From Oscillospiraceae bacterium (lineage in GTDB: Bacteria; Bacillota; Clostridia; Oscillospirales; Ruminococcaceae): 64,000 bases of DNA. How positions within the stretch are numbered: the first letter of the stretch is position 1; each line of letters starts with the position of its first letter. The notes below the pieces were generated by a model, which was not told the DNA's origin, made no database searches, and saw only the letters and a list, made by a program, of their open reading frames with translations. A program made the translations under genes and the position numbers. Shown piece by piece: positions 28,357 through 37,592 of this stretch. The stretch covers positions 179,594-243,593 of the forward strand of contig JAFTXQ010000014.1 in the NCBI GenBank assembly GCA_017461565.1, written 5' to 3'.

Positions 28357-28390
28357 AAAATCGGCGGAGTCAATTGGCTCCGCCGATTTT
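28357..28390. terminator. Bidirectional terminator between the CotH gene and glnA
   Basis: AAAATCGGCGGAG with its complement, one G-T type mismatch near the loop, and A and T runs on the two sides. It can stop transcription from both converging genes. Confidence 0.9.
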
Positions 28391-28405
28391 AGTAGTGGCT
28401 GTTTA

Positions 28406-29836
28406 TTAAAGATCGTAGTAATTAGCGAACTCGGCAGGGTGGGGGATCTTATTGATCGCAGCAGCCTCGGAGCGCTTCTTCTTGATCCAGATCTCGATGA
28501 GTCTTTCGGGGAATACGCCACCCTCCATCAGGTAGTCGTGATCCTCCTCGAGAGCGTCGAGAGCCTCGTCGAGGGTAGTGGGCAGGGACTGGATCTTTGC
28601 CTTTTCCTCATCGGAGAGGTTGTACAGGTTGAAGTCAAAGGGACCCCATCCGCACTTGCTGGGATCGATCTTGTTCTTTACGCCGTCAAGACCCGCCATA
28701 AGGATAGCGGAGTACGCATAGTAGGGGTTGCAGGTAGCGTCGGGGCTGCGCAGCTCAAAGCGGCGCTTGTCGGGAGCCTTTGCGTAAGCGGGGATACGGA
28801 TAACGGCACTGCGGTTTGAGGTGGCATAGCCGATAGTAACGGGAGCCTCAAAGCCGGGAACGAGACGCTTGTAGGAGTTTGTAGAGGGGTTTGTGAAGCC
28901 GCAGAGAGAACGTGCGTGCTTAAGCAGACCGCCGATGAAGTAGAGTGCGGTCTCGGATAGCTCGGAATAGCCGTTGGGATCGTGGAATACAGGCTTGCCG
29001 TCCTTGAACAGCAGCATGTGAACGTGCATACCGTTGCCTGCCTCGCTGTAGATGGGCTTGGGCATGAAGGTTGCTGTTCTGCCCTCCTGTAAAGCGGCGT
29101 TCTTTACCATATACTTGATGTTCATGGTGTTGTCTGCCATCTTTGTCATCTCGCCAAGCTCTACCTCGATCTCTACCTGACCGCTGCCGCCAACCTCGTG
29201 GTGGTGGTACTTGACCTTGATGCCACGCTCCTCAAGCATAAGGCAGATGCGGCTTCTGAGGTCGTATGTGATGTCGTTGGGGAGATCTGCGTGATATCCT
29301 CTGTGACCGGGAGTTATATAACCCTTGTTGTTGGAGTCTGCATAAGCAGAGTTCCAGGAAGCCTGTCTTGTATCAACAGAGAAGCTCATCTCCTCGGGCT
29401 TTACACTGTATGCAACATTATCGAAGATGTGGAACTCAAACTCGGGGCCGATTATCATCTCATCAGCGATACCTGTCGACTTGAGATATTCCACAGCGTG
29501 CTTGGATACGTTTCTGGGATCCTGATTGAAGCGGTAGTTCTCGTCTGCGATAACGTAGACATCGCCTATCATGGAGAGGGTAGTCACCTCTGCAAAGGGG
29601 TCGAGTGATGCGCTGGAAAGATCGGGGATGAAGATCATATCGCTCTTTTCAACGGGTGCAAAGCCGTAGTTGGAGCCGTCAAAGCCGATACCTGATTCCA
29701 TAAGATCGGGAACGAAGCGGCTCTCGGGGATGGCGATGTGCCTCCAGCGGCCGTCAAGATCTACCATCTTGAAGTCCAGCATCTTTACGCCGTTGTCGGT
29801 GCAGAATTTTTTTGCTTCCTCAAAGGTCTTGAACAT
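28406..29836 (-). CDS. glnA: Glutamine synthetase, type I
   Basis: ATP-dependent ammonia assimilation, glutamate to glutamine. Catalytic motifs: FDGSNYG near the N-terminus, GPEFEFHIFD, the ATP/glutamate segment EVGGSGQVEIEV, GNGMHVHMLLF, and NRSAVIRIPAY. 476 residues, longer than the Bacillus-type (alpha) enzymes of about 440. It carries FNLYNLSDEE where beta-type enzymes have the adenylylation motif NLYDLPPEE. ATG 29836 follows TAGGAGTG. Monocistronic with its own promoter. No glnR or adenylyltransferase gene lies nearby. Confidence 0.95.
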   Translation of the reverse strand: MFKTFEEAKKFCTDNGVKMLDFKMVDLDGRWRHIAIPESRFVPDLMESGIGFDGSNYGFAPVEKSDMIFIPDLSSASLDPFAEVTTLSMIGDVYVIADENYRFNQDPRNVSKHAVEYLKSTGIADEMIIGPEFEFHIFDNVAYSVKPEEMSFSVDTRQASWNSAYADSNNKGYITPGHRGYHADLPNDITYDLRSRICLMLEERGIKVKYHHHEVGGSGQVEIEVELGEMTKMADNTMNIKYMVKNAALQEGRTATFMPKPIYSEAGNGMHVHMLLFKDGKPVFHDPNGYSELSETALYFIGGLLKHARSLCGFTNPSTNSYKRLVPGFEAPVTIGYATSNRSAVIRIPAYAKAPDKRRFELRSPDATCNPYYAYSAILMAGLDGVKNKIDPSKCGWGPFDFNLYNLSDEEKAKIQSLPTTLDEALDALEEDHDYLMEGGVFPERLIEIWIKKKRSEAAAINKIPHPAEFANYYDL

Positions 29837-29894
29837 GGTTACACTCCTATTTTTTACATATTAACAAATGCGTTGTTTCGCATCGCTATTTATT

Positions 29895-29923
29895 ATATTA
29901 ACATTTATTACTCACTTTGTCAA
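29895..29923 (-). promoter_or_regulatory. SigA-type promoter of glnA
   Basis: On the minus strand: TTGACA (29918-29923), 17 bp, TAATAT (29895-29900). The leader also holds a small ATGCG/CGCAT hairpin. Confidence 0.7.
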
Positions 29924-30046
29924 GTATTTTTGTGCATTCTGCCAAGCGCATTTTCGATGGAATGCTGCGGTTAGGGCGAGTTGGCGATTTGTCAGTCGGA
30001 AACAACATTATGTTGCTGTAAGTGATAACATCTTTAAGCAAAATAC

Positions 30047-30075
30047 TTGCATTTATAAGTGATTTGTGGTAAAAT
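30047..30075 (+). promoter_or_regulatory. Promoter of the MetRS-like gene
   Basis: TTGCAT (30047-30052), 17 bp, TAAAAT (30070-30075), with extended -10 TG at 30067-30068. No T-box leader is visible; the 5' untranslated part is under 45 bases. Confidence 0.75.
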
Positions 30076-30117
30076 AAACTGTAATATTATCTTAATCTGA
30101 AAGAAGGAATTAAAACA

Positions 30118-32145
30118 ATGTCCAACAAAAATAACACGCCCGACGGAAAGCCAAAGGCGTTTGAGATCCCCCGTCCCGAGTTCCCCAAGCGTGCCGTTGT
30201 AACAGGCGGTATGCCCTATGGCAACAAGGAGCTTCACTTCGGCCACGTCGGCGGTATGCTGGTGTTTGCTGATACCTACGCACGTTTCCTGCGTGACCGT
30301 ATTGGTGAGGAGAACGTGATCTTCGTCAGCGGTACCGACTGCTATGGCTCTCCCATCGCAGAGGGATGGCGTCAGAAGGTCGCAAAGGGCGAGTACGAGG
30401 GCAGCCTTGAGGAGTTCGTGACAGGCAATCATGAGAAGCAGAAAGCAACTCTCAGAGCCTACGGCATCAAGCCCAATCTGTTTGCGGCTTCGGGGCTGGG
30501 ACGCTCCAAGGAGATCCACGCAGAGGTGACAGACCGCTTCCTCACCTCCCTTTATGCAAAGGGACAGCTCAATCAGATATCCACCATGCAGTTCTTTGAC
30601 GAGAAAGCAGGCGTTTTCCTCAATGGCCGTCAGGTAGTGGGCAAGTGCCCCGTTGAGGGCTGCACCTCCGAAAAGGGTTATGCAGACGAGTGCGACCTCG
30701 GACATCAGTATATGCCCGAAAATCTTCTGAACCCCGTCAGCACACTGACAGGTGAAACTCCCACAATGAAGCCCGTTACAAACTGGTACTTCAAGCTCCG
30801 TGATTACGAGAAGCTGCTTCAGGACTGGGTAGCAGAGCTTCAGAAGCGTAAGGACATCCGTCCCGTTGTGTGGAAGACCATCGGCGAGTTCTTGAAGCCC
30901 CCCGTTATCTACGTTAAGCGTGAGTTTGAGGAGAAATATCTTTCCCTCAGGGACTCCATGCCTGCGCACAATTACCTTGAAGAGCCCAAGAAGCCCAGCT
31001 TCACCATCGAGTTCACCACCCTTTCCGATTGTGACGATGCCTGCCGTATCCTCACACAGAACGGCATCCGTTATCGTACAGGCAAGACCCTTGTGCCTTT
31101 CAGACTTACAGGCAACATCGAGTGGGGCGTTCCCGCTCCTAAGATGGAGGATGTTGAGGGCCTGACAGTATGGGTATGGCCCGAGTCCCTGTGGGCACCC
31201 ATCTCCTTTACCCAGACCTACCTTGAGCAGATCGGACATGACCGTGCAGAGTGGAAGGATTTCTGGTGCAGCAAGGAATCTAACGTATATCAGTTCATCG
31301 GACAGGATAACATCTATTTCTACGGTGTTGCAGAGCCTGCTATGTGGATGGCACAGCAGGAGAGTGCAGACAAGACCGCTACTCCCGCAGAGGGCGAGCT
31401 TCAGCTCCCGCTGATCGTGGCAAATCACCACATCCTGTTCCTCGATAAGAAAGCGTCCAGCTCGGGCGCTGTAAAGCCCCCAATGGCTGACGACCTGCTT
31501 AACTTCTATACTCCCGAGCAGCTCCGTATGCACTGGCTGGGTCTCGGTCTGGGACAGCGTTCCGTAAGCTTCATGCCCAAGCCCTTTAACCCCGATGCAA
31601 AGCCCGACGAGGCCGATCCCGTAGTAAAGGATGGCCTGCTGCTCTCCAATGTATACAACCGTATGATCCGTACAGCGTTCTATACCACACAGAAGCTGTT
31701 CGACGGCGTTATGCCCGACCTCGCACCCGAGGAGAAGTTCCTTGAGGAGGCTAAGAAAGCAGTCCTTGAGTACGAGCGTCACATGGCTAAGTTCAACTTC
31801 CACCAGTGCACTTACGTGCTTGACAGCTATATTCGTAACGGAAGCAAGTATATGGCAAGAACTCTCGGCAGCGAGGATGTCCCCAGGGACGAGGCTGCAC
31901 AGGCTCTTGCAAACCTGTTCTACATCATCCGTATCGCAGGTGTGCTGCTTCACCCGATGGCTCCTTTCGGCACAGAGAAGCTGCAGGAGTATCTGCAGGT
32001 GGATGACCGCATCTGGTCCTGGGATACCATCCTTGAGCCGCTGACATTCTTCACAGGTGCACAGCACAAGCTTAAGTTCCTGCCTCCCAGAACCGACTTC
32101 TTCACAAGACATGAGAGCCAGTTCGCAGCAGGCGACGCCGAATAA
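30118..32145 (+). CDS. Methionyl-tRNA synthetase-like class I tRNA ligase with eroded signatures
   Basis: 675 residues, colinear with MetRS. It keeps the HIGH box as HFGH (40-43), a zinc knuckle (Cys177, Cys182, Cys192, perhaps His196 as fourth ligand), and the QFIGQDNIYFYG segment that matches HFIGKDIVYFHS of E. coli MetRS. Two signatures deviate: the GTDEHG-type loop is GTDCYG (72-77), and the KMSKS loop is KKASSSG (444-450), without the second Lys. No C-terminal EMAPII-like tRNA-binding domain is seen. It may be a clade-specific MetRS or a paralogue with another job. AAGGAATT and ATG 30118 fix the start. Single-gene unit. Confidence 0.75.
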   Translation: MSNKNNTPDGKPKAFEIPRPEFPKRAVVTGGMPYGNKELHFGHVGGMLVFADTYARFLRDRIGEENVIFVSGTDCYGSPIAEGWRQKVAKGEYEGSLEEFVTGNHEKQKATLRAYGIKPNLFAASGLGRSKEIHAEVTDRFLTSLYAKGQLNQISTMQFFDEKAGVFLNGRQVVGKCPVEGCTSEKGYADECDLGHQYMPENLLNPVSTLTGETPTMKPVTNWYFKLRDYEKLLQDWVAELQKRKDIRPVVWKTIGEFLKPPVIYVKREFEEKYLSLRDSMPAHNYLEEPKKPSFTIEFTTLSDCDDACRILTQNGIRYRTGKTLVPFRLTGNIEWGVPAPKMEDVEGLTVWVWPESLWAPISFTQTYLEQIGHDRAEWKDFWCSKESNVYQFIGQDNIYFYGVAEPAMWMAQQESADKTATPAEGELQLPLIVANHHILFLDKKASSSGAVKPPMADDLLNFYTPEQLRMHWLGLGLGQRSVSFMPKPFNPDAKPDEADPVVKDGLLLSNVYNRMIRTAFYTTQKLFDGVMPDLAPEEKFLEEAKKAVLEYERHMAKFNFHQCTYVLDSYIRNGSKYMARTLGSEDVPRDEAAQALANLFYIIRIAGVLLHPMAPFGTEKLQEYLQVDDRIWSWDTILEPLTFFTGAQHKLKFLPPRTDFFTRHESQFAAGDAE

Positions 32146-32162
32146 ATACTGCAAATAATAAG

Positions 32163-32195
32163 AGCGCCCTTGAGAAATCCTCAGGGGCGCTGTTG
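32163..32195. terminator. Terminator between the MetRS-like gene and the anti-sigma-like gene
   Basis: 12-bp stem (AGCGCCCTTGAG / CTCAGGGGCGCT, one wobble) and a 5-nt loop, in a 53-base convergent gap. Confidence 0.8.
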
Positions 32196-32198
32196 TAT

Positions 32199-35100
32199 TC
32201 AGATGAGCATAACAAGATGCGTAAGCTTCCAGGTTCCGTTATCACGCTTTATCGTGATGACCCTTGATGCGGGCTGATAGCCCTGATCGGGATACACCAT
32301 GCTGTTTATCCCTATCGAGAAGCATATCATGTCGCCGTTCTGGCTGAGTATCTCTATCGTGTCACCGCCGGCATAGCTTTCTATCGGGAAGCCCACACTT
32401 GTGGGAGCGACATACAGCCTGCCGTCCTTGTCGCTGAAGCGGTCGGAGGCTACAAGCTTCTCCTTGCCAACACAGGCGTACAGCCTGTCTACCTCCGCTT
32501 GCACCTGCGCCACAGTGGTGAAGCCGTTGACATTGAACTCGGACTCCGTAACGTCCAGCTTGCCATCGTGCAGCATCTCAGACGAAACATTGTCGTAGTT
32601 GCAGCTTAAATAGAACAGCTTTTCAAGTGCAAGCGCATCTGAAAGATTATCCTCCACCCAGTCGCTCAGCTGCTGATTGGTCATGTACTGCTCCTGCCTG
32701 CCGTTGAATGCACGGGAGCGCAGGTAGTGTTCGTTGCCGTCTCTCCACAGCAGGAAGCAGGGATTATCGTTGATGGCACTGAACGGCATCGAGCTTCCGC
32801 CCATCAGCCCGTACATCTTACCGAACCATGCAAAGTGCCCGTCCGGCTCAACTATCCAAGCCTCCTCAAAGGCACGCTCCTCGGCGGTGACGTTCCACTT
32901 GCTGTTTTCGGGGATATCAGCTATGGGATACAGCTTCGCACCGTCAACACGGGAATAATGCACGCTGAATGTGCGCTCGGTATCATAGCCGCTTCCGTAG
33001 CCACTGAGGTCCTCCATATACATCTGCACCATCAGCGATCCTATAATATCCAGCTCGGCAGAGGTGCCGCTGACAGAATACACCCTCGGGTTCTCCATAA
33101 GCGTTGTGTAGCCCTCGATATCATCCACGTATTCTGACATTTTAAGGTCCTTTATAAGCGCTTCGTATTCCGCCTTTGAGATATCGCCGTAGTCAACGCC
33201 GATGGCTACGTCGTTGTAGTCCCAGCCTTTGCGCCAGAACTCCGTTGTAAAGGGCACTGCGATGTCCGTGTAGCTTATTGTACCGTTTGAGTACAGATAC
33301 ACGCCCTCGTAGCCGTTGTAGTTCTTTTCTATCCGCGCGTAGACATGGGCGGTCATGGCGTTGCCGCTGTAATCGAACTCGTAGTACCAGAAGTTTCCGT
33401 ACATTCCGCTGTAAGGCTTTAAGACGAAATCATCCCCTACGAACCTCATTCCGCTTGTGATGAAGCTTTCCTGCCTGAGCAGACCGCCCTTGTTCTCGTA
33501 GATGTACAGACGATTGGAGCCGCCTGCGTCCACAAGGAACACATATTCCTGATCGTTGTCCCAGTCGATATCAAGCTGCTGTGCCGTTCTTACGGTCATG
33601 CCCTCGGCTTCAAGCTCCTCGGTTATGCGCTCCCACTCGCCCTTTTCGGGTGCAACATCGGTGTGTCTTGTGACATTGTAGCGTATTATACGTGGATTAT
33701 ATTCATCCTGCTCGCAGGTTATCCTCACCACGTAATCCTCTCTGTCATCCCTCAGGGTGAAGTAATAGAACTGTCCGCCCTCGCCGTCATAACGCTGTAA
33801 GGTATCCCATGTAAGTGATGTGATACCCTCGAATAGCTCGCTTTTTATCTCGGTCTTGTGCTGCCAATAGGCGTCCTCGATACATTCCATCACCTTTATC
33901 CTGCGCTCGCCTCTGAGCGTGTAACAGATAAGCAGCTCCTTTGCTCCGTCGAAATCTATGTCTTCCTCGGCTGTGCCGATAACGATGCCGCCGTCCTTCT
34001 CGATAAAGTCGCACTGGATATCCACGTAGGACTTTCTGCTGCCAAGCCTTTCAACGCCTGCGTCGATAAGCTCTTCACGGTTTTCTGTGCCGTACTCGTT
34101 GCCGAGACGGGGACGTATCTGTGTTATCAGCCACTCGCCGCCGAGCTTTTCAAGTATCATCTCGGAGTGCTGAAAGCTGTATGTGGTATAGTCGCCATTT
34201 TTTGCAAAATCATCGATAGTACACAGCAGATATACTATGCGGTTCTCGCTCTTTTCCAGTATACCGTCTATGACGGTCCACAATTCAGCCATTTCGGGGT
34301 CGTTGTGCTGTACATACACCTTGTCGCCCGAGAGCTTCATCTTTCCGTTAAGCTCGCTCCATAGCGTGGATGCAGACCTGTCGCTGTCTTTCATCCACGG
34401 AGTGGGGGAGGGGCAGGAGGTCGCATAATATGCGCCACCATAATCGTACATATTGGGGGCAAAGGTGCTGTTGTAAAGCTTCTCGATGCCTTCAAAGCCG
34501 CCATACTGCGAGGCTATCGCAGCATAGCTGCTGTCGCCGCTGTATGTGTCATTCTCCTTGCGGGAGGCAAGGCCGTTGTTTATCTGAAACAGCTTTACAG
34601 CGTCCGCAAGCTTTGCATTTCCAAGCTCCATAAGCTCGGTGTCGATGTCGGAGACCTTATACAGCATATTATGCTCCATCTGCGAACCGCTGCTGCCCCC
34701 GAAATCCTTGTAATGCAGGTACATCTTTCCGCCGTAATAGCTTACACCGTAGCCTGTGCTTTCGTTGCTGATGATCTCCATATCCGAGTTGAACACCAGC
34801 TTATCCACACGCTCCACCTGAGGGTCGTATCCGAAGTAATTCAGCTCCACGTAAAGCTTATTGCGTTTTCCGCTGAACTGTTTATTGAGATACATAGTGG
34901 GATATCCGTCCCACAACTCTTGTCCAAACGACGGTATCTCAAGGGTCGCATCGTACAGCTCCTCGATATAGCAGTTTTCAGACGCTCCGACAGCGGCAGG
35001 CTTTATGCGGAAGAGCTTGTCGGTCATTTCGTCTGTGTTTCTGTACATATAGTACAGATATTCGCCATCGCAGACAAAGCCCGAATAAAGCATACCTCCC

Positions 35101-36833
35101 TCATAGGAGCACAGAAGTCTGAAGCCGTTTTCGTCACGGAAATAAAACTCGTGATAACCCGAATCCATTCCCATATATTCGGCGTATGATTTCATCCAGA
35201 ATTCGCCGTGGTCCGCCTTTACATAATACGGAGCATTTGCATAATACCCGAGATTTCCGTTTTCCAGCAGATCCTGAACAGACTCAGGGTCATAATGTGT
35301 ATCGCCTGCAAGAGCGTCCTTTATATACTGCTCATTCCTCTTTTCCATCTCGGGGCTGAGAGATGTGCAGAACTCCAGAAGCTCGGGGTCGTCGCCCTTA
35401 TACAGATCCATTACGGGCCATGCGGTGGGGTCGGGGAGCAATATCTCGGGGGTCACAGAAACATATCGTTTTTCTGCCGCAAAATCCACAAGTGTCATCT
35501 GTTCCTGTCCGTATACCAGATCATATACAAGCAGGTATCGTCCGACAAGGCGTGTCTTGTGGCCGACATTGCCGTCAAGCTTGTACTTGTAGCGCATACC
35601 GCTCTGCACGAAATGGCAGTATACCGTATCAGTGCCGTCGGCGTTCCGGCGGCACCATACAAGACGGTTTCCGTCAGCGTCGATAAGGTCGAAGCGGTCA
35701 GAAGGACAGCCTGTTTCTATCTCATTCGTTATATTATGTTCATCGTCCCTGAAGCATATCACGGCATATCCGTTCCTGTCCTCTGCGTTACAACCGAGGT
35801 CGGCATGGGTGCAGGGGAGTACATCAAGGACAGGCACAAAGGTCTCGGAGCAGGTACCTCCACGTGAAACGTCAAGGCTTACTCTGCACATATTGCCATC
35901 CTTGTCAAACCATGTTATCTCGTCTGTTCCCGTATGAGTAGGGGTCATCGCAGGGATGGATGTTCCGCCCTTGTCCACAGGGAAAAACACCTCGCCGTCT
36001 GAAAGCTTCATTACTGCGAGCTTTCCGACAGGATCGTCGCTGATATCAAGGTGCCAGAAGATATAGTTCTCCGTTATCACGGGATCGACATGGGAGGAGA
36101 ACTGCTTTCCGTCCAGCTCGAAACAGCCGAGATACACGAACTCGTAATCCTCACGGTCGAAACTCACGCCCGTCTGGTTGCTGCGGTAAACGTCATAGCG
36201 TTTTGCGGTGGTGGTCATGAGGTCCTGCATATATATGCCGTAGACATGGTCCGAGCTTTCGTCAAAGCGCAGCGTATGCAGAGCGTTTATTTCGGCTTCG
36301 GACAGGCTCTCACGCTGCCCGTCGGTGAGGTAATCCATCAGCGACAGCTCCGCAGGTATTGTCGGCAGTGCAATATCAGCGAACTGCTTTGCGGTGAAGC
36401 CGCTCTTATTATCATTAAACGAAGCCTTATAGAAATCTGTCATGGAGATGGCGTTATCCTCAGGCGCATCGGGAATGACAGGCTCGGCTGTGTCGGGAGT
36501 GTCGGTACTGTCTGTGCTGTCGGCGGTATCTGTCGTCACATCGGTGGGCTGGCTTCCTACAAGGTCGGGGCGGTTGAAACGGACGATCACAACGGTGCCG
36601 ATCAGAACAAGTACTGCTGCCGCAACTGCGCCAATGCCGGCAAACAGCTTAAGGCGGCGATTTTTAGGTTTCTGCGCACTGCTTGTCTTTATTTCGGTGG
36701 GGATACCACGGTAGTCTGTGCAGTCCTCTGGGCCTAGCTCCTGCGGTGCGTGGGATGCAAAGTACTCCGCAGCTTCGTCAGTGAACTTATCGCTGATATT
36801 CTCGGTCACTTTGTTCCAGAAATCCATGCTCAT
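32199..36833 (-). CDS. Very large single-pass membrane protein, putative ECF anti-sigma/sensor
   Basis: 1544 residues, among the longest in the window. A short cytoplasmic part (1-60, beginning MSMDFWNKVTENISDKF) is followed by one transmembrane helix (about 62-84), a Thr/Asp-rich linker (92-120), and about 1420 extracellular residues. The outer part is beta-rich with propeller-like segments (YLYYMYRNTDEMTDKLFRI; DIDFDGAKELLICYTLRG; DIDWDNDQEYVFLVDAGGS). The ATG overlaps the ECF sigma stop (ATGA), the standard sigma/anti-sigma arrangement, and the topology fits an anti-sigma factor with an outside sensor. No zinc-finger HxxxCxxC motif is present in the cytoplasmic part. The function is inferred from position and topology; I do not recognise the outer domain. 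Confidence 0.75.
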   Translation of the reverse strand: MSMDFWNKVTENISDKFTDEAAEYFASHAPQELGPEDCTDYRGIPTEIKTSSAQKPKNRRLKLFAGIGAVAAAVLVLIGTVVIVRFNRPDLVGSQPTDVTTDTADSTDSTDTPDTAEPVIPDAPEDNAISMTDFYKASFNDNKSGFTAKQFADIALPTIPAELSLMDYLTDGQRESLSEAEINALHTLRFDESSDHVYGIYMQDLMTTTAKRYDVYRSNQTGVSFDREDYEFVYLGCFELDGKQFSSHVDPVITENYIFWHLDISDDPVGKLAVMKLSDGEVFFPVDKGGTSIPAMTPTHTGTDEITWFDKDGNMCRVSLDVSRGGTCSETFVPVLDVLPCTHADLGCNAEDRNGYAVICFRDDEHNITNEIETGCPSDRFDLIDADGNRLVWCRRNADGTDTVYCHFVQSGMRYKYKLDGNVGHKTRLVGRYLLVYDLVYGQEQMTLVDFAAEKRYVSVTPEILLPDPTAWPVMDLYKGDDPELLEFCTSLSPEMEKRNEQYIKDALAGDTHYDPESVQDLLENGNLGYYANAPYYVKADHGEFWMKSYAEYMGMDSGYHEFYFRDENGFRLLCSYEGGMLYSGFVCDGEYLYYMYRNTDEMTDKLFRIKPAAVGASENCYIEELYDATLEIPSFGQELWDGYPTMYLNKQFSGKRNKLYVELNYFGYDPQVERVDKLVFNSDMEIISNESTGYGVSYYGGKMYLHYKDFGGSSGSQMEHNMLYKVSDIDTELMELGNAKLADAVKLFQINNGLASRKENDTYSGDSSYAAIASQYGGFEGIEKLYNSTFAPNMYDYGGAYYATSCPSPTPWMKDSDRSASTLWSELNGKMKLSGDKVYVQHNDPEMAELWTVIDGILEKSENRIVYLLCTIDDFAKNGDYTTYSFQHSEMILEKLGGEWLITQIRPRLGNEYGTENREELIDAGVERLGSRKSYVDIQCDFIEKDGGIVIGTAEEDIDFDGAKELLICYTLRGERRIKVMECIEDAYWQHKTEIKSELFEGITSLTWDTLQRYDGEGGQFYYFTLRDDREDYVVRITCEQDEYNPRIIRYNVTRHTDVAPEKGEWERITEELEAEGMTVRTAQQLDIDWDNDQEYVFLVDAGGSNRLYIYENKGGLLRQESFITSGMRFVGDDFVLKPYSGMYGNFWYYEFDYSGNAMTAHVYARIEKNYNGYEGVYLYSNGTISYTDIAVPFTTEFWRKGWDYNDVAIGVDYGDISKAEYEALIKDLKMSEYVDDIEGYTTLMENPRVYSVSGTSAELDIIGSLMVQMYMEDLSGYGSGYDTERTFSVHYSRVDGAKLYPIADIPENSKWNVTAEERAFEEAWIVEPDGHFAWFGKMYGLMGGSSMPFSAINDNPCFLLWRDGNEHYLRSRAFNGRQEQYMTNQQLSDWVEDNLSDALALEKLFYLSCNYDNVSSEMLHDGKLDVTESEFNVNGFTTVAQVQAEVDRLYACVGKEKLVASDRFSDKDGRLYVAPTSVGFPIESYAGGDTIEILSQNGDMICFSIGINSMVYPDQGYQPASRVITIKRDNGTWKLTHLVMLI

Positions 36834-37375
36834 ACTTCAACACCCCTTTCCGAAAGATACCTGCGCAGTGCCTTACGGCTTCGGAGCAGGCTGCTCTTTA
36901 TGGCAGTTACGCTCATTCCCGTGTTCTCCGAGATGTCCGCAAGGCTGAGGTTATAGAAATACCTTGCCACAAATACTATTCTGTTCTTTTTGCTCTGCTT
37001 TTCCAGGAAGCTGTTGATGTACTCGGATATCTGCCTGCTGTCATAGCGTGACTCAGTTGTACTGCTGTCGGGTAGTACCTCGGCAAGCTCCTCGTACTGC
37101 TCCTCTATGCCTCTTCGTGCAATGATATCGCAGGCATTCAGTGCCGTATTGCGCACTATCCTGCAAAGGTAGCCGCACAGCGACTCGGGGCGCTTCGGCG
37201 GAATAGCGTTCCACAGCTTTACATAGCTTGTGCTGACGCACTCCTCTGCGTCCTCATGGTTTCCGAGTATTCCGTAGGCTATCCTGCCGCACAGACTGCC
37301 GTATTTCCCCTGAGTTTCGGTCAGCGCCTGCTCTGAGCGCTCAAAGAACAGCTCTATTATTTTCACATCTTCCAT
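36830..37375 (-). CDS. ECF-type RNA polymerase sigma factor
   Basis: 181 residues. Region 2 covers about residues 20-85 (YGILGNHEDAEECVSTSYVKLWNAIP, a clear 2.2-2.3 signature) and region 4 about 125-180 (FVARYFYNLSLADISENTGMSVTAIKSSLLRSRKALRRYL). ATG 37375 has GGGAGGTG just upstream. The same frame stays open back to an ATG at 37480 inside a repeated hairpin, but that start has no ribosome site. Translation of the large downstream membrane protein is coupled by a 4-base overlap, so the pair probably forms a signal-responsive regulon. Target genes are unknown. Confidence 0.92.
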   Translation of the reverse strand: MEDVKIIELFFERSEQALTETQGKYGSLCGRIAYGILGNHEDAEECVSTSYVKLWNAIPPKRPESLCGYLCRIVRNTALNACDIIARRGIEEQYEELAEVLPDSSTTESRYDSRQISEYINSFLEKQSKKNRIVFVARYFYNLSLADISENTGMSVTAIKSSLLRSRKALRRYLSERGVEV

Positions 37376-37450
37376 TACTGCACCTCCCGTTGGAGATAGT
37401 TTTATATCAACGCCGCTTGACGGTGTTATCATCTCTTTTAATGTGTATCG

Positions 37451-37489
37451 CTGCATGGGAGAACTTCGTTCTCCCTTCATATATTATAA
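37451..37489. repeat. 39-base hairpin repeat, copy A
   Basis: Identical to 37588-37626. It contains the stem-loop GGGAGAAC-TTC-GTTCTCCC and, read on the minus strand, a TATAAT box and an ATG whose frame runs into the ECF sigma gene. Confidence 0.9.
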
Positions 37490-37510
37490 GAACCGCACGC
37501 CGTTGCCCAA
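37483..37510 (-). promoter_or_regulatory. Candidate promoter of the ECF sigma/anti-sigma operon
   Basis: On the minus strand: TTGGGC (37505-37510), 16 bp, TATAAT (37483-37488). The -10 lies inside the 39-base repeat. The transcript would begin near the GGGAGAAC hairpin, about 100 bases before the start codon. Confidence 0.45.
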
Positions 37511-37592
37511 ATCAGAGATTTGGACGGCTGGGCGAACCTTGAAATATATAAATCCAATTTGCTTCGCAAATTGCTGCAGCCATTCGGCTGCA
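37507..37592. repeat. Three further short-loop hairpins between the two 39-base repeats
   Basis: Perfect stems with tiny loops: CCAAATC-AGA-GATTTGG (37507-37523), CAATTTGC-TTC-GCAAATTG (37555-37573) and TGCAGCC-ATTC-GGCTGCA (37575-37592). With the two 39-base copies this makes five hairpins in about 175 bases. The gap 37376-37718 holds these, the spoIIID terminator and no gene I can support. Confidence 0.8.

Noticed and set aside
30034-32154. 706-codon open frame antisense to the MetRS-like gene, and similar long antisense frames at 714-1709, 26074-27588 and 50428-51864
   Set aside because: They mirror strongly biased codon use of real genes on the other strand; the translations are Cys/His/Leu-rich with no recognisable domain and no ribosome sites.
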